Shown here piece by piece: positions 52,658 through 63,916 of a stretch of DNA of 64,000 bases. The number at the start of each line of letters is the position of its first letter. Within the stretch, counting starts at the first letter, position 1. The DNA comes from Leisingera thetidis (GTDB taxonomy: Bacteria > Pseudomonadota > Alphaproteobacteria > Rhodobacterales > Rhodobacteraceae): the NCBI RefSeq assembly GCF_025857195.1, contig NZ_CP109787.1, positions 2,049,501 to 2,113,500 on the forward strand, in the 5' to 3' direction. A program made the translations under genes and the position numbers. The notes beneath the pieces are model-generated. The model made no database searches. It was not told where the DNA came from and saw nothing but the letters and a program-made list of their open reading frames with translations.

Positions 52658-53893
52658 ATGCCCATGGAACGCATCTCCTTCCCCGGCCATGCCGGAAACA
52701 CGCTTGCCGCCCGCCTCGACCTTCCCGAAGGCCCGGTGCTGGCCTGCGCGCTTTTTGCCCATTGCTTCACCTGCTCCAAGGACATCCCGGCAGCGCGGCG
52801 CATTGCCGGGCGGCTGGCGGCGATGGGCATTGCGGTGCTGCGCTTCGATTTTACGGGCCTCGGCCATTCCGGCGGCGAGTTCGCCAATACCACCTTCACC
52901 TCCAACGTCGCGGACCTGGTCAGCGCGGCGCAGTACCTGGCCGCGCGCGGCATGGCGCCTGCGCTGCTGATCGGCCATTCCCTGGGCGGTGCCGCGGTGC
53001 TGCGGGCGCGGGCCGGCATCCCCTCGGTCAAGGGTGTGGCGACCCTGGGCGCACCGTTTGATCCGGGCCATGTCTCGCACCATTTCGATGACGCCCTGCC
53101 CGAGATCGAAGCAAAGGGCCATGCCGAGGTGCGCCTGGGCGGCAGGCCTTTTGTCATCGGCAAGGAATTTGTCGACGACATCAAGGCCGAAGCCCTGGAA
53201 CCGGCAATCGCGGAGCTCAAGGCGGCGCTGCTGGTGCTGCACGCGCCGCGCGATGAAACGGTGGGCATCGGCAACGCCGCCGCCATCTTCACCGCTGCCA
53301 AACACCCCAAAAGCTTTGTCACGCTCGATGATGCCGACCACCTGATCTCCCGCGCCGCGGATGCGGAATACGCCGCCGAAGTCATCGCCGCCTGGGCCAC
53401 CCGCTACATCGGCATGACCCCGCCCGCACCGCCGCCCGGCGCGCCGGAAGGCATTCTGCGGGTCAGCGAAGCAGACCCGGACGGCTTCCTGCAGGACGTG
53501 CAGTCCGGCCCCTACCACCACGCTTTCGCGGATGAGCCGCTGGCCTATGGCGGCACCAACCGGGGCATGTCGCCTTACGGGTTCGTGGCTGCGGGGCTCG
53601 GCGCCTGCACCTCGATGACCCTGCGCATGTATGCCCGCCGCAAGGGCTGGCCGCTGGAGGCGATCAGCGTCGATGTCAGCCACGACAAGGTGCACGCCCA
53701 GGATGCCCAGCCGACCGGACCGGCCAAGATCGACCAGTTCACCCGGGTGATCCACCTGTGCGGCCCCTTAAGCGATGAACAGCGGACCAAACTGATGGAA
53801 ATCGCCGACAAATGCCCGGTGCACCGGACCCTGGAAAGCGGCGCCAAGGTGGTGACGCATCTGGAAACCTCCGCTTTGCCAGCCGCCGTCTGA
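52658..53893 (+). CDS. Alpha/beta hydrolase fused to OsmC domain
   Basis: A 411-aa bifunctional protein. Residues 1-255 are an alpha/beta hydrolase with nucleophile Ser in GHSLGGAAV, Asp in LHAPRDETVG and His in DDADHLISR. Residues 265-411 are an OsmC/Ohr-type domain with both redox Cys (GLGACTSMTLRMY and ADKCPVHRTL). OsmC proteins reduce organic hydroperoxides, so the fusion may hydrolyse an ester and detoxify the peroxide product. This domain combination is a recognised family of unknown physiological substrate. A second ATG six bases downstream could also be the start. Confidence 0.92.
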   Translation: MPMERISFPGHAGNTLAARLDLPEGPVLACALFAHCFTCSKDIPAARRIAGRLAAMGIAVLRFDFTGLGHSGGEFANTTFTSNVADLVSAAQYLAARGMAPALLIGHSLGGAAVLRARAGIPSVKGVATLGAPFDPGHVSHHFDDALPEIEAKGHAEVRLGGRPFVIGKEFVDDIKAEALEPAIAELKAALLVLHAPRDETVGIGNAAAIFTAAKHPKSFVTLDDADHLISRAADAEYAAEVIAAWATRYIGMTPPAPPPGAPEGILRVSEADPDGFLQDVQSGPYHHAFADEPLAYGGTNRGMSPYGFVAAGLGACTSMTLRMYARRKGWPLEAISVDVSHDKVHAQDAQPTGPAKIDQFTRVIHLCGPLSDEQRTKLMEIADKCPVHRTLESGAKVVTHLETSALPAAV

Positions 53894-53956
53894 ACGCCTG
53901 GAACCGGCGGTGCTCCCGCGCCCGGCCGCTGCAGGAAACCTGCAACGGCAGCGGCC

Positions 53957-53996
53957 TTGGGCCCGGCGCCGCGCCTTGGCGCGGCGCCGGGCCCAA
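53957..53996. repeat. Perfect 17-bp hairpin after the hydrolase-OsmC gene
   Basis: TTGGGCCCGGCGCCGCG (53957-53973) pairs perfectly with 53980-53996 over a six-base CCTTGG loop. It lacks a T-run on either strand. It may end or stabilise transcripts or be a REP-like element. Confidence 0.7.
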
Positions 53997-54049
53997 CTGC
54001 GGCAGGCCTTCCCCGGAAGGCCGCAGCGCAGGCGGGAGCACACCTCCGG

Positions 54050-54337
54050 TCACTCTTCTGAATACCGCCCTGCCGTGATATCACCCCGCCCTCAAACAAA
54101 CCGGATGGCCGCGCCGCCGCCTTCCTGCGCATAACGGGCCCACAGGTCCGAGGGCGGCCAAGCGGAGCAGTAATTACCGTCCCGCACCTCCCATTACCGC
54201 CGGGCGCCGCTGCCTTGGACCCGCTTGCGCCCCTCCAGCGCCGCCTGCACCTCTGCGCCTCTCAGCACCCGCGTTTCCGCCGCCGCCAGCGGGGAAACGG
54301 CACATGATACCGCAATCATCAGGGCAATCTGCCTCAT
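54050..54337 (-). pseudogene. Broken gene for a small secreted protein
   Basis: From an ATG at 54337 (AGGCGG upstream) the frame gives a clear signal peptide (MRQIALMIAVSCAVSPLAAA) and then ETRVLRGAEVQAALEGRK, before a TAA at 54196-54194. The same frame continues beyond the stop with a protein-like WEVRDGNYCSAWPPSDLWAR, a second stop (TGA at 54094-54092) and RGDITAGRYSEE to 54050. Exported proteins with a YCSxWPPS motif are familiar in Rhodobacterales. The stops and an apparent internal deletion between the two halves point to a decayed gene. Confidence 0.6.
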
Positions 54338-54423
54338 GACCGCCTGCCAGCCTTGCTGTCTTGCCTCTGCTGATCTAAGAGGCCGGGCATCTGCTGCACA
54401 ATCACATAAAGGTGCTTTCGCCC

Positions 54424-55728
54424 ATGATCCCCCGCTATTCCCGCCCCGAGATGGTTGCCATCTGGTCGCCCGAGACCAAATTCAAGATCTGGTACGAGAT
54501 CGAGGCGCATGCCTGCGAAGCCATGGCCAACCTCGGTGTGATCCCGCGCGAGAACGCCGACGCGGTGTGGAAAGCCAAGGATGTGGAATTCGACGTCGCC
54601 CGCATCGACGAGATCGAAGCGGTGACGAAGCATGACGTGATCGCCTTCCTGACCCACCTGGCCGAGCATGTGGGCAGCGAGGAAGCGCGTTTCGTGCATC
54701 AGGGCATGACCTCGTCGGACGTGCTCGACACCTGCCTGAACGTGCAGCTGGTGCGCGCCGCCGACATCCTGCTGGACGGCATGGACAAGCTGCTGGCCGC
54801 GCTGAAGAAACGCGCGCTGGAGCATAAGGACACGGTGCGCGTCGGCCGCAGCCACGGCATCCACGCCGAACCCACCACCATGGGCCTGACCTTTGCCCGT
54901 TTCTATGCCGAGATGGACCGCAACAAGCAGCGCCTGATTGCCGCCCGCGCGGAAGTCGCGACCGGTGCGATCTCCGGCGCTGTCGGCACCTTTGCCAATA
55001 TCGATCCGGCGATCGAGGAATACGTCTGCGAACAGCTGGGTCTCAGCCCCGAGCCGATCTCCACCCAGGTGATCCCGCGCGACCGCCACGCGATGTTCTT
55101 TGCCACCCTTGGCGTGATTGCCTCGTCGATTGAAAACGTTGCCGTGGAAATCCGTCACATGCAGCGCACCGAAGTGCTGGAAGGCGCCGAATTCTTCTCG
55201 ATGGGCCAAAAGGGCTCCTCGGCGATGCCGCACAAGAAGAACCCGGTGCTGACCGAAAACCTCACTGGCCTGGCCCGCCTCGTCCGCATGGCGGTGATCC
55301 CGGCGATGGAGAACGTGGCGCTGTGGCACGAGCGCGACATTTCGCATTCCTCGGTCGAGCGCGGCATCGGCCCCGACGCGACCGTCACCCTCGACTTTGC
55401 CCTGCACCGTCTGGCCGGCGTTGTCGACAAGATGCTGGTGTTCCCCGAGAACATGCTGGACAACATGAACAAGTTCCCGGGTCTGGTGATGTCGCAGCGG
55501 GTGCTGCTGGCGCTGACCCAGGCCGGCGTCAGCCGCGAGGACGCCTATGCCATGGTGCAGCGCAACGCGCTGAAAGTCTGGGAGGAGCGCGTCGATTTCC
55601 GCGAGCTGCTGCTGGCCGATGCCGATGTGGTTGCCGCGCTGGGTGAAGAGGCCATCAACGAGAAATTCGACATGGGCTACCACACCAAGCACGTCGGCAC
55701 GATCTTCAAGCGGGTGTTTGGCGAATAA
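54424..55728 (+). CDS. purB: Adenylosuccinate lyase
   Basis: A 434-aa lyase that acts twice in purine synthesis, on SAICAR and on adenylosuccinate. The fumarase-superfamily signature with the catalytic flexible loop is SSAMPHKKNPVLTENL near residue 265, and the His-containing MTSSDVLDT and RSHGIHAEPTTMG blocks are present. The start MIPRYSRPEM at 54424 is typical. A GTG four codons upstream is an alternative. It ends in a strong terminator and appears to be monocistronic. Confidence 0.97.
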   Translation: MIPRYSRPEMVAIWSPETKFKIWYEIEAHACEAMANLGVIPRENADAVWKAKDVEFDVARIDEIEAVTKHDVIAFLTHLAEHVGSEEARFVHQGMTSSDVLDTCLNVQLVRAADILLDGMDKLLAALKKRALEHKDTVRVGRSHGIHAEPTTMGLTFARFYAEMDRNKQRLIAARAEVATGAISGAVGTFANIDPAIEEYVCEQLGLSPEPISTQVIPRDRHAMFFATLGVIASSIENVAVEIRHMQRTEVLEGAEFFSMGQKGSSAMPHKKNPVLTENLTGLARLVRMAVIPAMENVALWHERDISHSSVERGIGPDATVTLDFALHRLAGVVDKMLVFPENMLDNMNKFPGLVMSQRVLLALTQAGVSREDAYAMVQRNALKVWEERVDFRELLLADADVVAALGEEAINEKFDMGYHTKHVGTIFKRVFGE

Positions 55729-55752
55729 GCCGGCGCTCTGAACCAGAATTGA

Positions 55753-55781
55753 ACGCCCCGCCTGCTTGGCGGGGTGTTTTT
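55753..55781 (+). terminator. purB terminator
   Basis: ACGCCCCGCC (55753-55762) pairs with GGCGGGGTGT (55768-55777), followed by T residues. Confidence 0.88.
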
Positions 55782-55855
55782 GTTTGGGCTTCATCCTTTA
55801 CCTGTTATGGAAAAGGAGACAAAAACCCTTATCCGAGGCCCGGCTTGCTCCAATC

Positions 55856-56833
55856 ATGATTTTATTTGCGGAATTTGACGAGGCCGTGATCCAACGCCAC
55901 CTGGAGGAGTTCCAGGCGGCCTCTGGCATGGCTGGCAGCTTTGGCGTGACCTGCATGCACAAGGCCGAAGATGCGGGGCGGGAGCAGATGGTGTTTTCGC
56001 TTGTGCATGAAAGCGGCCGGATCCTCGTGCTGAAAAAAGATTTCAAACCCGGGACGCCGTGGATCGAGCGCGAATTCCGCCGCTTTGAGCAGCTCCGCCC
56101 GCATTTCGCTGCCGCAGAGGGCTGCGAAGTCGTTGAACCTGTGTATCTGGGCGCAGACAAAAGCTTTCACATCACCGGGTTTGCCAAGGGCCGGACGGCC
56201 TCTGATGTTCTGCGCAACCCCCAGTCGCAGGCTCAGGCCGACCAGGTCTTCCGGCGTTCCGGCAGATGGCTGAACCACCTTCACAAGTTTGGGCCTGCCG
56301 AGCCGGGACAGATCTGGATGAACTGGATTTTCGAGGAGTTTGACAAGCTGCGTGCCGGCGAAGATGTTCACGCCCAGCCGGAACACTACGCCGCATTTCT
56401 GGAACAGCTCCGCAGCCAGTCGCACCAGTTCCAGGGCAGCCCGTGCAGCAGTGTGTTCTCTCATGGCGACTTTCACAGCGGCAACCTGATTCTCGGCAAA
56501 GGATCCGTCTGCGGCTTGGACCTCGCCTACAGCGAGACAAAGCCGGCCATTTACGATGTGGTGGATTTTCTGGCCAGCGACATGGACAATCCCCTCCCGG
56601 CAGACGGCATCGGCCCGGGCGGTGTCCGGCAGTCCAGCGTCGAATTTTTTTTCAAAACCTACCGGCGCCCTGTCAGCCGCCCGCTGCTGAACTTCCATTT
56701 GCGGTCCAAGCTGCTTCTTGAGCTGATGAAATTCCAGCACTCCGCGGTGATCCGCAAACCCCGGATCAAAGCCCGGTTCGAAAACCGGCTTGCGCGGCTC
56801 TCCCTGGCGTTTGACCAGCCGCTGGCCGGGTGA
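55856..56833 (+). CDS. Aminoglycoside-phosphotransferase-family kinase
   Basis: A 325-aa protein with the eukaryotic-like small-molecule kinase fold. The catalytic loop is FSHGDFHSGNLILG (HGDxHxxN), and the metal-binding Asp follows in CGLDLAYSETKPAIYDVVDF. An N-terminal lobe contains LVLKKDFKPG, with the likely ATP-contacting Lys. Family members phosphorylate choline, sugars, antibiotics or homoserine; nothing here selects one. The start is uncertain: a strong AAAAGGAG lies about 40 bases upstream, out of normal range for the ATG at 55856. Confidence 0.8.
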   Translation: MILFAEFDEAVIQRHLEEFQAASGMAGSFGVTCMHKAEDAGREQMVFSLVHESGRILVLKKDFKPGTPWIEREFRRFEQLRPHFAAAEGCEVVEPVYLGADKSFHITGFAKGRTASDVLRNPQSQAQADQVFRRSGRWLNHLHKFGPAEPGQIWMNWIFEEFDKLRAGEDVHAQPEHYAAFLEQLRSQSHQFQGSPCSSVFSHGDFHSGNLILGKGSVCGLDLAYSETKPAIYDVVDFLASDMDNPLPADGIGPGGVRQSSVEFFFKTYRRPVSRPLLNFHLRSKLLLELMKFQHSAVIRKPRIKARFENRLARLSLAFDQPLAG

Positions 56834-56933
56834 GCTGTTTTTCACCTCGCGCATTTTTGAGTGTGAAAAAAACGCCGGCCCGCGCGTTGTCAGGGTACAT
56901 TGATCATAACACTACGATTCAGGAGCTGATGAC

Positions 56934-57467
56934 ATGCGCTGTTTTGCACTGGCCGCCGCATTGACCCTGCCAATGACGGCCTTTGCCGCCAGCGGCAACG
57001 ACTGGAACCCGCCCAAGCCCACCGAGACGACAAAGACCTGCAAGGGCAAACGGGTTTGGGATGAACAGAAGAAGCGCTGCGTGCGGCCCCGCAAGTCATC
57101 GCTGAACCAGCAGCAGCTGCTGGGCGCCGCCCGCGAGCTGGCCTATGCGGGCCGCCAGGAGGATGCGCAGGCGGTGCTCGGCGCGATGGCGGACCAGCAG
57201 GATTCCCTGGTGCTGACCTACTGGGGCTTCACCCACCGCAGACTGGGCGATTTGGAACTGGCGCAGGCCTATTACGATCAGGCGCTGGCACGCGATCCGG
57301 ATAATGTCCTTGCCCGTTCGTATATGGGCCAAGGCCTTGTGGAACAGGGCAAATACGGCGCCGCCCTGATACAGTGGAAAGAGATCAAGGCACGGGGCGG
57401 CGACGGCACATGGGCCGAAGCATCGCTGCGCAGCGCGTTGGAAACCGGGGCTTCCTACAGCTATTAG
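56934..57467 (+). CDS. Periplasmic TPR-repeat protein
   Basis: A 177-aa exported protein. The signal peptide (residues 1-19, ending TAFAA) is followed by a short Cys-containing segment (TCKGKRVWDEQKKRCV) that could form a disulfide. At least two tetratricopeptide repeats follow (about 62-130, for example YWGFTHRRLGDLELAQAYYDQALARDP). TPR domains mediate protein contacts. The ATG at 56934 has AGGAG upstream. It precedes fliG by 76 bases, but a functional link is not evident. Confidence 0.85.
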   Translation: MRCFALAAALTLPMTAFAASGNDWNPPKPTETTKTCKGKRVWDEQKKRCVRPRKSSLNQQQLLGAARELAYAGRQEDAQAVLGAMADQQDSLVLTYWGFTHRRLGDLELAQAYYDQALARDPDNVLARSYMGQGLVEQGKYGAALIQWKEIKARGGDGTWAEASLRSALETGASYSY

Positions 57468-57543
57468 GCTTCAGGCTTTCTTTACAGCTTGCGGCCTATC
57501 CTGCCCTCCACGATCGAGAAGAATCTTTTCCTAGGGTGCGAGA

Positions 57544-58650
57544 ATGCCTCAAGACAACATGCTGGCGCTTCCAATGGCAACCGGCGGGCCGGACCTGGGC
57601 GGGTTTTCTGCCCCCGCTCCCATGGGGACGGGCGGCAGCAGCGGGCTGAGCGGCAAGGCCAAGGCCGCGATCATTGTCCGGCTGCTGCTGAATGAAGGTG
57701 CCGAAATCCCGCTGGAGGACCTGCCGGATGACCTGCAGCTGGAACTGACCCAGCAAATGGGCAAGATGAGCATTGTCGACCGCAACACCCTGAACGCGGT
57801 GGCAGGCGAATTTGCCGATCTGCTGGACAATGTCGGCCTGCATTTCCCCAACGGGCTGGCCGGCGCGCTCAATGCGATGCAGGGCAAGATCAGCCGCTAC
57901 ACCCACAGCCGCCTGCGCAAGGAGGCCGGGGTGCGCCAGTTCGGCGATCCGTGGGAGCGGTTGAAGCTGTTGCCGCCTGAGGATCTGGCGTCACTGGCCG
58001 AAGCCGAAAGCACCGAAGTGGCGGCCGTGCTGCTGTCCAAGCTGGACACCGCCAAGGCGGCCCAGATGTTGGTGCATCTGCCCGGCCCGACGGCCCGCCG
58101 CATTACCTATGCGGTCAGCCAGACGGCCAATGTGACGCCTGAAACCGTCGACCGGATCGGCCTGTCGCTGGCCGCCCAGGTAGAAGCGCGTCCCGAACTT
58201 GCCTTCGACCAGACGCCGGGCCAGCGGCTTGGCGGGATCCTCACCGAAGCCGCCGCTGCCAAGCGCGACGAGGTTCTGACCGCACTGGACGAGCAGGATG
58301 AGGATTTTGCCGTCAAGGTGCGCAAGGCGATCTTCACCTATGCGCTGATCGGCGAACGCATGCAGCCGATCGACGTTCCCAAACTGATACGGGTGCTGTC
58401 CCAGCCTGACCTGGTCACCGCCATGGCCTTTGCCACCGATGAGGAAGACGTTGCTACAAGCGAATTCCTGCTCAAGAACATGTCCAGCCGGATGGCCGAC
58501 AACATCCGCGAGGAAGTGGCCGAACGCGGCAAGGTCAAGCGCAGCGACGGCGAAGCGGCGTTCAGCATGATCATCTCGGCGATGCGCGACCTCGTCGCCA
58601 CCGGCGAGATTGAACTGAAATCAGACGAGGAAGAAGAAAGCGGCGGCTAA
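57544..58650 (+). CDS. fliG: Flagellar motor switch protein FliG (isolated)
   Basis: A 368-aa FliG. The middle and C-terminal armadillo-like domains are recognisable: AAVLLSKLDTAKAAQMLVHLP near residue 160, then FAVKVRKAIFTYALIGERM and DEEDVATSEFLLKNMSSRMADN with the charged helix that contacts the stator. A Gly/Pro-rich N-terminal extension of about 35 residues is longer than usual. No other flagellar gene is in the window, so this is an orphan fliG away from the main flagellar cluster. Confidence 0.9.
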   Translation: MPQDNMLALPMATGGPDLGGFSAPAPMGTGGSSGLSGKAKAAIIVRLLLNEGAEIPLEDLPDDLQLELTQQMGKMSIVDRNTLNAVAGEFADLLDNVGLHFPNGLAGALNAMQGKISRYTHSRLRKEAGVRQFGDPWERLKLLPPEDLASLAEAESTEVAAVLLSKLDTAKAAQMLVHLPGPTARRITYAVSQTANVTPETVDRIGLSLAAQVEARPELAFDQTPGQRLGGILTEAAAAKRDEVLTALDEQDEDFAVKVRKAIFTYALIGERMQPIDVPKLIRVLSQPDLVTAMAFATDEEDVATSEFLLKNMSSRMADNIREEVAERGKVKRSDGEAAFSMIISAMRDLVATGEIELKSDEEEESGG

Positions 58651-58790
58651 GCCCTCGGGCCGGTTCAGCGCCGCAGTACCGCCGCGGCAGCTGCCGGAGT
58701 CTGCACCGGCGGGCGGCTTGTACCTGCCGCCGCGGCTGCGTATGATGCGGGCTTCCGGGCGCATTCCCGCGCCGCAGCCATCCAGACGCC

Positions 58791-59723
58791 ATGCCCGTAG
58801 ATCCTTCCGAGCTCTCCACCTGGAGCCATGTCAAATACTTTGGCAGCAACCTGTTCCTGCGCGGTCTGCTGCTGGGAGCGCGGCTGATCCCCTACCGTCT
58901 GCGGGTGCCGTTGATGGGCCGGCTGGTCACGGCCATGGGCCGCCTGGCCGGGTTCGACAAACGGGTGCGCAGCAATCTGGACCTTGTCAGCCCCGAGCTG
59001 GCAGAGCTGGATCCCGGTGTGCTTTACCGGAACGTCAGCGACAATGCGGGCCGGATGATAGCCGAGATCTACGCGGGCAGCCCATTCCACGACCGCGCAA
59101 AGGCGGCGCCGATCACCGGTCCGGGCCTGCAGGCGCTGGAAGAGGCCCGTGCAGCGGGCCGCCCGGTCTTGCTGGCAACGGCTCATTTCGGCAATTACGA
59201 CGCCGCCCGCGCGGCGCTGTTCGCCCGCGGATTCGAGATGGGCGCACTGTACCGCCGGATGGCAAACCCCTATTTCAATGAACACTACGTGGCCGCGATA
59301 AAGGGCAATGGCGAACCCCTGTTCGAACAGGGCAAGCGCGGCATGGTCGAGCTGGTCCGGCATCTGAAGAAAGGCGGCATCGCCGCCATCGTCACCGACC
59401 TGCACGCGCAGGGCGGCGAGCTGATCGATTTCTTCGGCAAGCCCGCCGTTACCTCCACCGTGCCGGCGGAGCTGGCGCTGAAATTCGGCGCCGCACTGAT
59501 ACCGGTCTACGCGGTGCGCCAGGAGAACGGGTTGGATTTCGAGATCGTGATGAGTGCCGAGGTCCCGCCCTCCGACCCGCTCACCATGACAAAGTCGCTG
59601 AGTGCGGACCTGGAGGCCATCGTCCGCAGACACACAGGGCAATGGTTCTGGATACACCGCCGCTGGAAACCCTTTGTGCCAGTTGCCAAGCCCGGCAGGC
59701 AGGCCGGGCAGGCAGAGGATTGA
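58791..59723 (+). CDS. Lipid A biosynthesis acyltransferase (LpxL/HtrB-like)
   Basis: A 310-aa membrane-associated acyltransferase that adds a secondary acyl chain to Kdo-lipid A or a related lipid. The HxxxxD active-site motif is in TAHFGNYDAAR near residue 125. GMVELVRHLKKGGIAAIVTDLHAQGG and the C-terminal GQWFWIHRRWKP are characteristic of the family. An N-terminal hydrophobic region (about 18-40) anchors it to the inner membrane. Chain specificity cannot be told from the sequence. Confidence 0.92.
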   Translation: MPVDPSELSTWSHVKYFGSNLFLRGLLLGARLIPYRLRVPLMGRLVTAMGRLAGFDKRVRSNLDLVSPELAELDPGVLYRNVSDNAGRMIAEIYAGSPFHDRAKAAPITGPGLQALEEARAAGRPVLLATAHFGNYDAARAALFARGFEMGALYRRMANPYFNEHYVAAIKGNGEPLFEQGKRGMVELVRHLKKGGIAAIVTDLHAQGGELIDFFGKPAVTSTVPAELALKFGAALIPVYAVRQENGLDFEIVMSAEVPPSDPLTMTKSLSADLEAIVRRHTGQWFWIHRRWKPFVPVAKPGRQAGQAED

Positions 59724-59732
59724 TCCCGCAGC

Positions 59733-60434
59733 TCAATCCGCCTGCGCAGCCGCGACAATGCGGCCGAAGGGCGCTTCCTGCACCAGCACTGCGGCTGGCT
59801 GGCTGCCGGGCGCGGGGACTGAAATCTCCAGCTCCCCTGCCCCGTCCCACTCTGCGGCGGTCTGCCAGCCGTCCACCACATTGGCATAGGTGAAGGTCTT
59901 CCCGGCCAGTTCGCCGCGGGTGATGCTGACGGTCCGTTCCGGGGTGTAACGCACCACCTGCACCAGCAGTCTGCCGCCAGGCACCTGCGCCCTGGGCTGC
60001 AGCCGGATCACCAGCTCCCCGCCCTGCCGCGTCACGGACAGCAACACAGGACGGGGCTGCTCCTTGTGCTTCCCGATGGCATCCGCCACCTCCATTGCGT
60101 CCGCCCCGACCACATCATCCTGCCCCATGATGATCATCTGCGGTGTGTAGATCATCCGGCGCCCGCCCGCATGGGCGTAGCCTTTCTGCCGCTTGGTATG
60201 AGAGGGTTTGGCGAACTGGTCCTTCCAGCCGATGTAATCCCAGTAGTCCACATGCAGCGCCAGAGGCAGCACGTCGCGGCGCCCCGCCAGCTCGTGCAGC
60301 AGCGCATCGGCCGGCGGGCAGGACGAGCAGCCTTGCGAGGTATAAAGCTCGACCACCACGGGTTCCGCTGCGGATTGCCCGTATACCGGCAGGGCCAGGC
60401 TCAAAGCTGCCACGAATGACGCCAGAAGTTTCAT
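59733..60434 (-). CDS. DUF1223 thioredoxin-like secreted protein
   Basis: A 233-aa exported protein with a signal peptide (MKLLASFVAALSLALPVYG). A DUF1223 domain begins VVELYTSQGCSSCPPADALL, with a CxxC pair in the position of a thioredoxin active site. DYWDYIGWKDQFAKPSHTKRQ and YTPQMIIMGQDDVVG are further family blocks. The redox role is likely but unproven. The ATG at 60434 is chosen over a longer frame because the signal peptide begins there. It is convergent with the acyltransferase gene, their stops only about 10 bases apart. Confidence 0.9.
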   Translation of the reverse strand: MKLLASFVAALSLALPVYGQSAAEPVVVELYTSQGCSSCPPADALLHELAGRRDVLPLALHVDYWDYIGWKDQFAKPSHTKRQKGYAHAGGRRMIYTPQMIIMGQDDVVGADAMEVADAIGKHKEQPRPVLLSVTRQGGELVIRLQPRAQVPGGRLLVQVVRYTPERTVSITRGELAGKTFTYANVVDGWQTAAEWDGAGELEISVPAPGSQPAAVLVQEAPFGRIVAAAQAD

Positions 60435-60658
60435 GAATCGCTCACACTGTTTCTTAGGCATCCGGTCTAAAGATGTGTCCGCAAATACGCCAATCAATCA
60501 TTTTTGAGCCCGGCGCGGGCGGCCGGACCGCAAAAAAATGTGTACTATTGCATACAAAAGTGCCCCCTGCGGCGTTTGGGCTATTGAATGCTTGATCTTC
60601 CTCATGCATTTAGCTGGCAGCGAATTCCCCGATTTCAAATTCTTGAGGGAGGCCAAAC

Positions 60659-63433
<2,775 letters not shown>

Positions 63434-63455
63434 AGCCAGCGGCAATCGATACATC

Positions 63456-63485
63456 AAGGGCGCCCCTTCGGGCGCCCTTTCTGTT
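63456..63485 (+). terminator. acnA terminator
   Basis: AAGGGCGCCC (63456-63465) pairs with GGGCGCCCTT (63470-63479), followed by TCTGTTT. Confidence 0.88.
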
Positions 63486-63631
63486 TCGGCCGGACACCCG
63501 GTGCCGAGTACAACCAATTGTGTACATTTCACGCTGCGTTTGCCGCTGTACCCTCCGCGTGCGGCGTGCAAACATACAGATGAAAAACACTTTTTCCCTT
63601 GTCGGGGCACAAGGAGGCCGGACGCCGAAGC

Positions 63632-63916
63632 ATGAAAGAAGCCGCAATTGCCTTTATCTATCCGGATCTGGACACCTTTGAAGAGCACGCTCAGACCGTG
63701 GTGGCGATGCTTGCGGACACCCGGGCCTTTCCCGGCTGCCTCGAAGCCCGCGCCGGTATCAACCGCGAGCGTTTTGAAATCGCCGTTTTCCATCTGTGGG
63801 AAACAAGCGGCCATCTGGACCGCTACCTGACCTGGCGGGCGGAGCGCGGCGATTTGGACGCCCGCAGCGCCACGATGCGGCGGGAACAGGACTTCCGCAC
63901 CTTCTCGGTTCCCTGA
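63632..63916 (+). CDS. Antibiotic-biosynthesis-monooxygenase (ABM) domain protein
   Basis: A 94-aa small protein with the dimeric ferredoxin-like fold of the ABM family (AIAFIYPDLDTFEEHAQTVVAM, then FPGCLEARAGINRE, FEIAVFHLWETSGHLDRYL and a final RTFSV). Members range from quinol monooxygenases to heme-binding proteins; the function here is open. The ATG at 63632 is 14 bases after AAGGAGG, so a TTG at 63599 in the same frame cannot be excluded. It follows acnA by about 200 bases and probably has its own promoter. Confidence 0.75.
   Translation: MKEAAIAFIYPDLDTFEEHAQTVVAMLADTRAFPGCLEARAGINRERFEIAVFHLWETSGHLDRYLTWRAERGDLDARSATMRREQDFRTFSVP

Noticed and set aside
56838..56870. An inverted repeat TTTTTCAC / GTGAAAAA after the kinase gene as a terminator
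   Set aside because: It is A/T-rich, with a 17-base loop and no GC stem. It was left unannotated.
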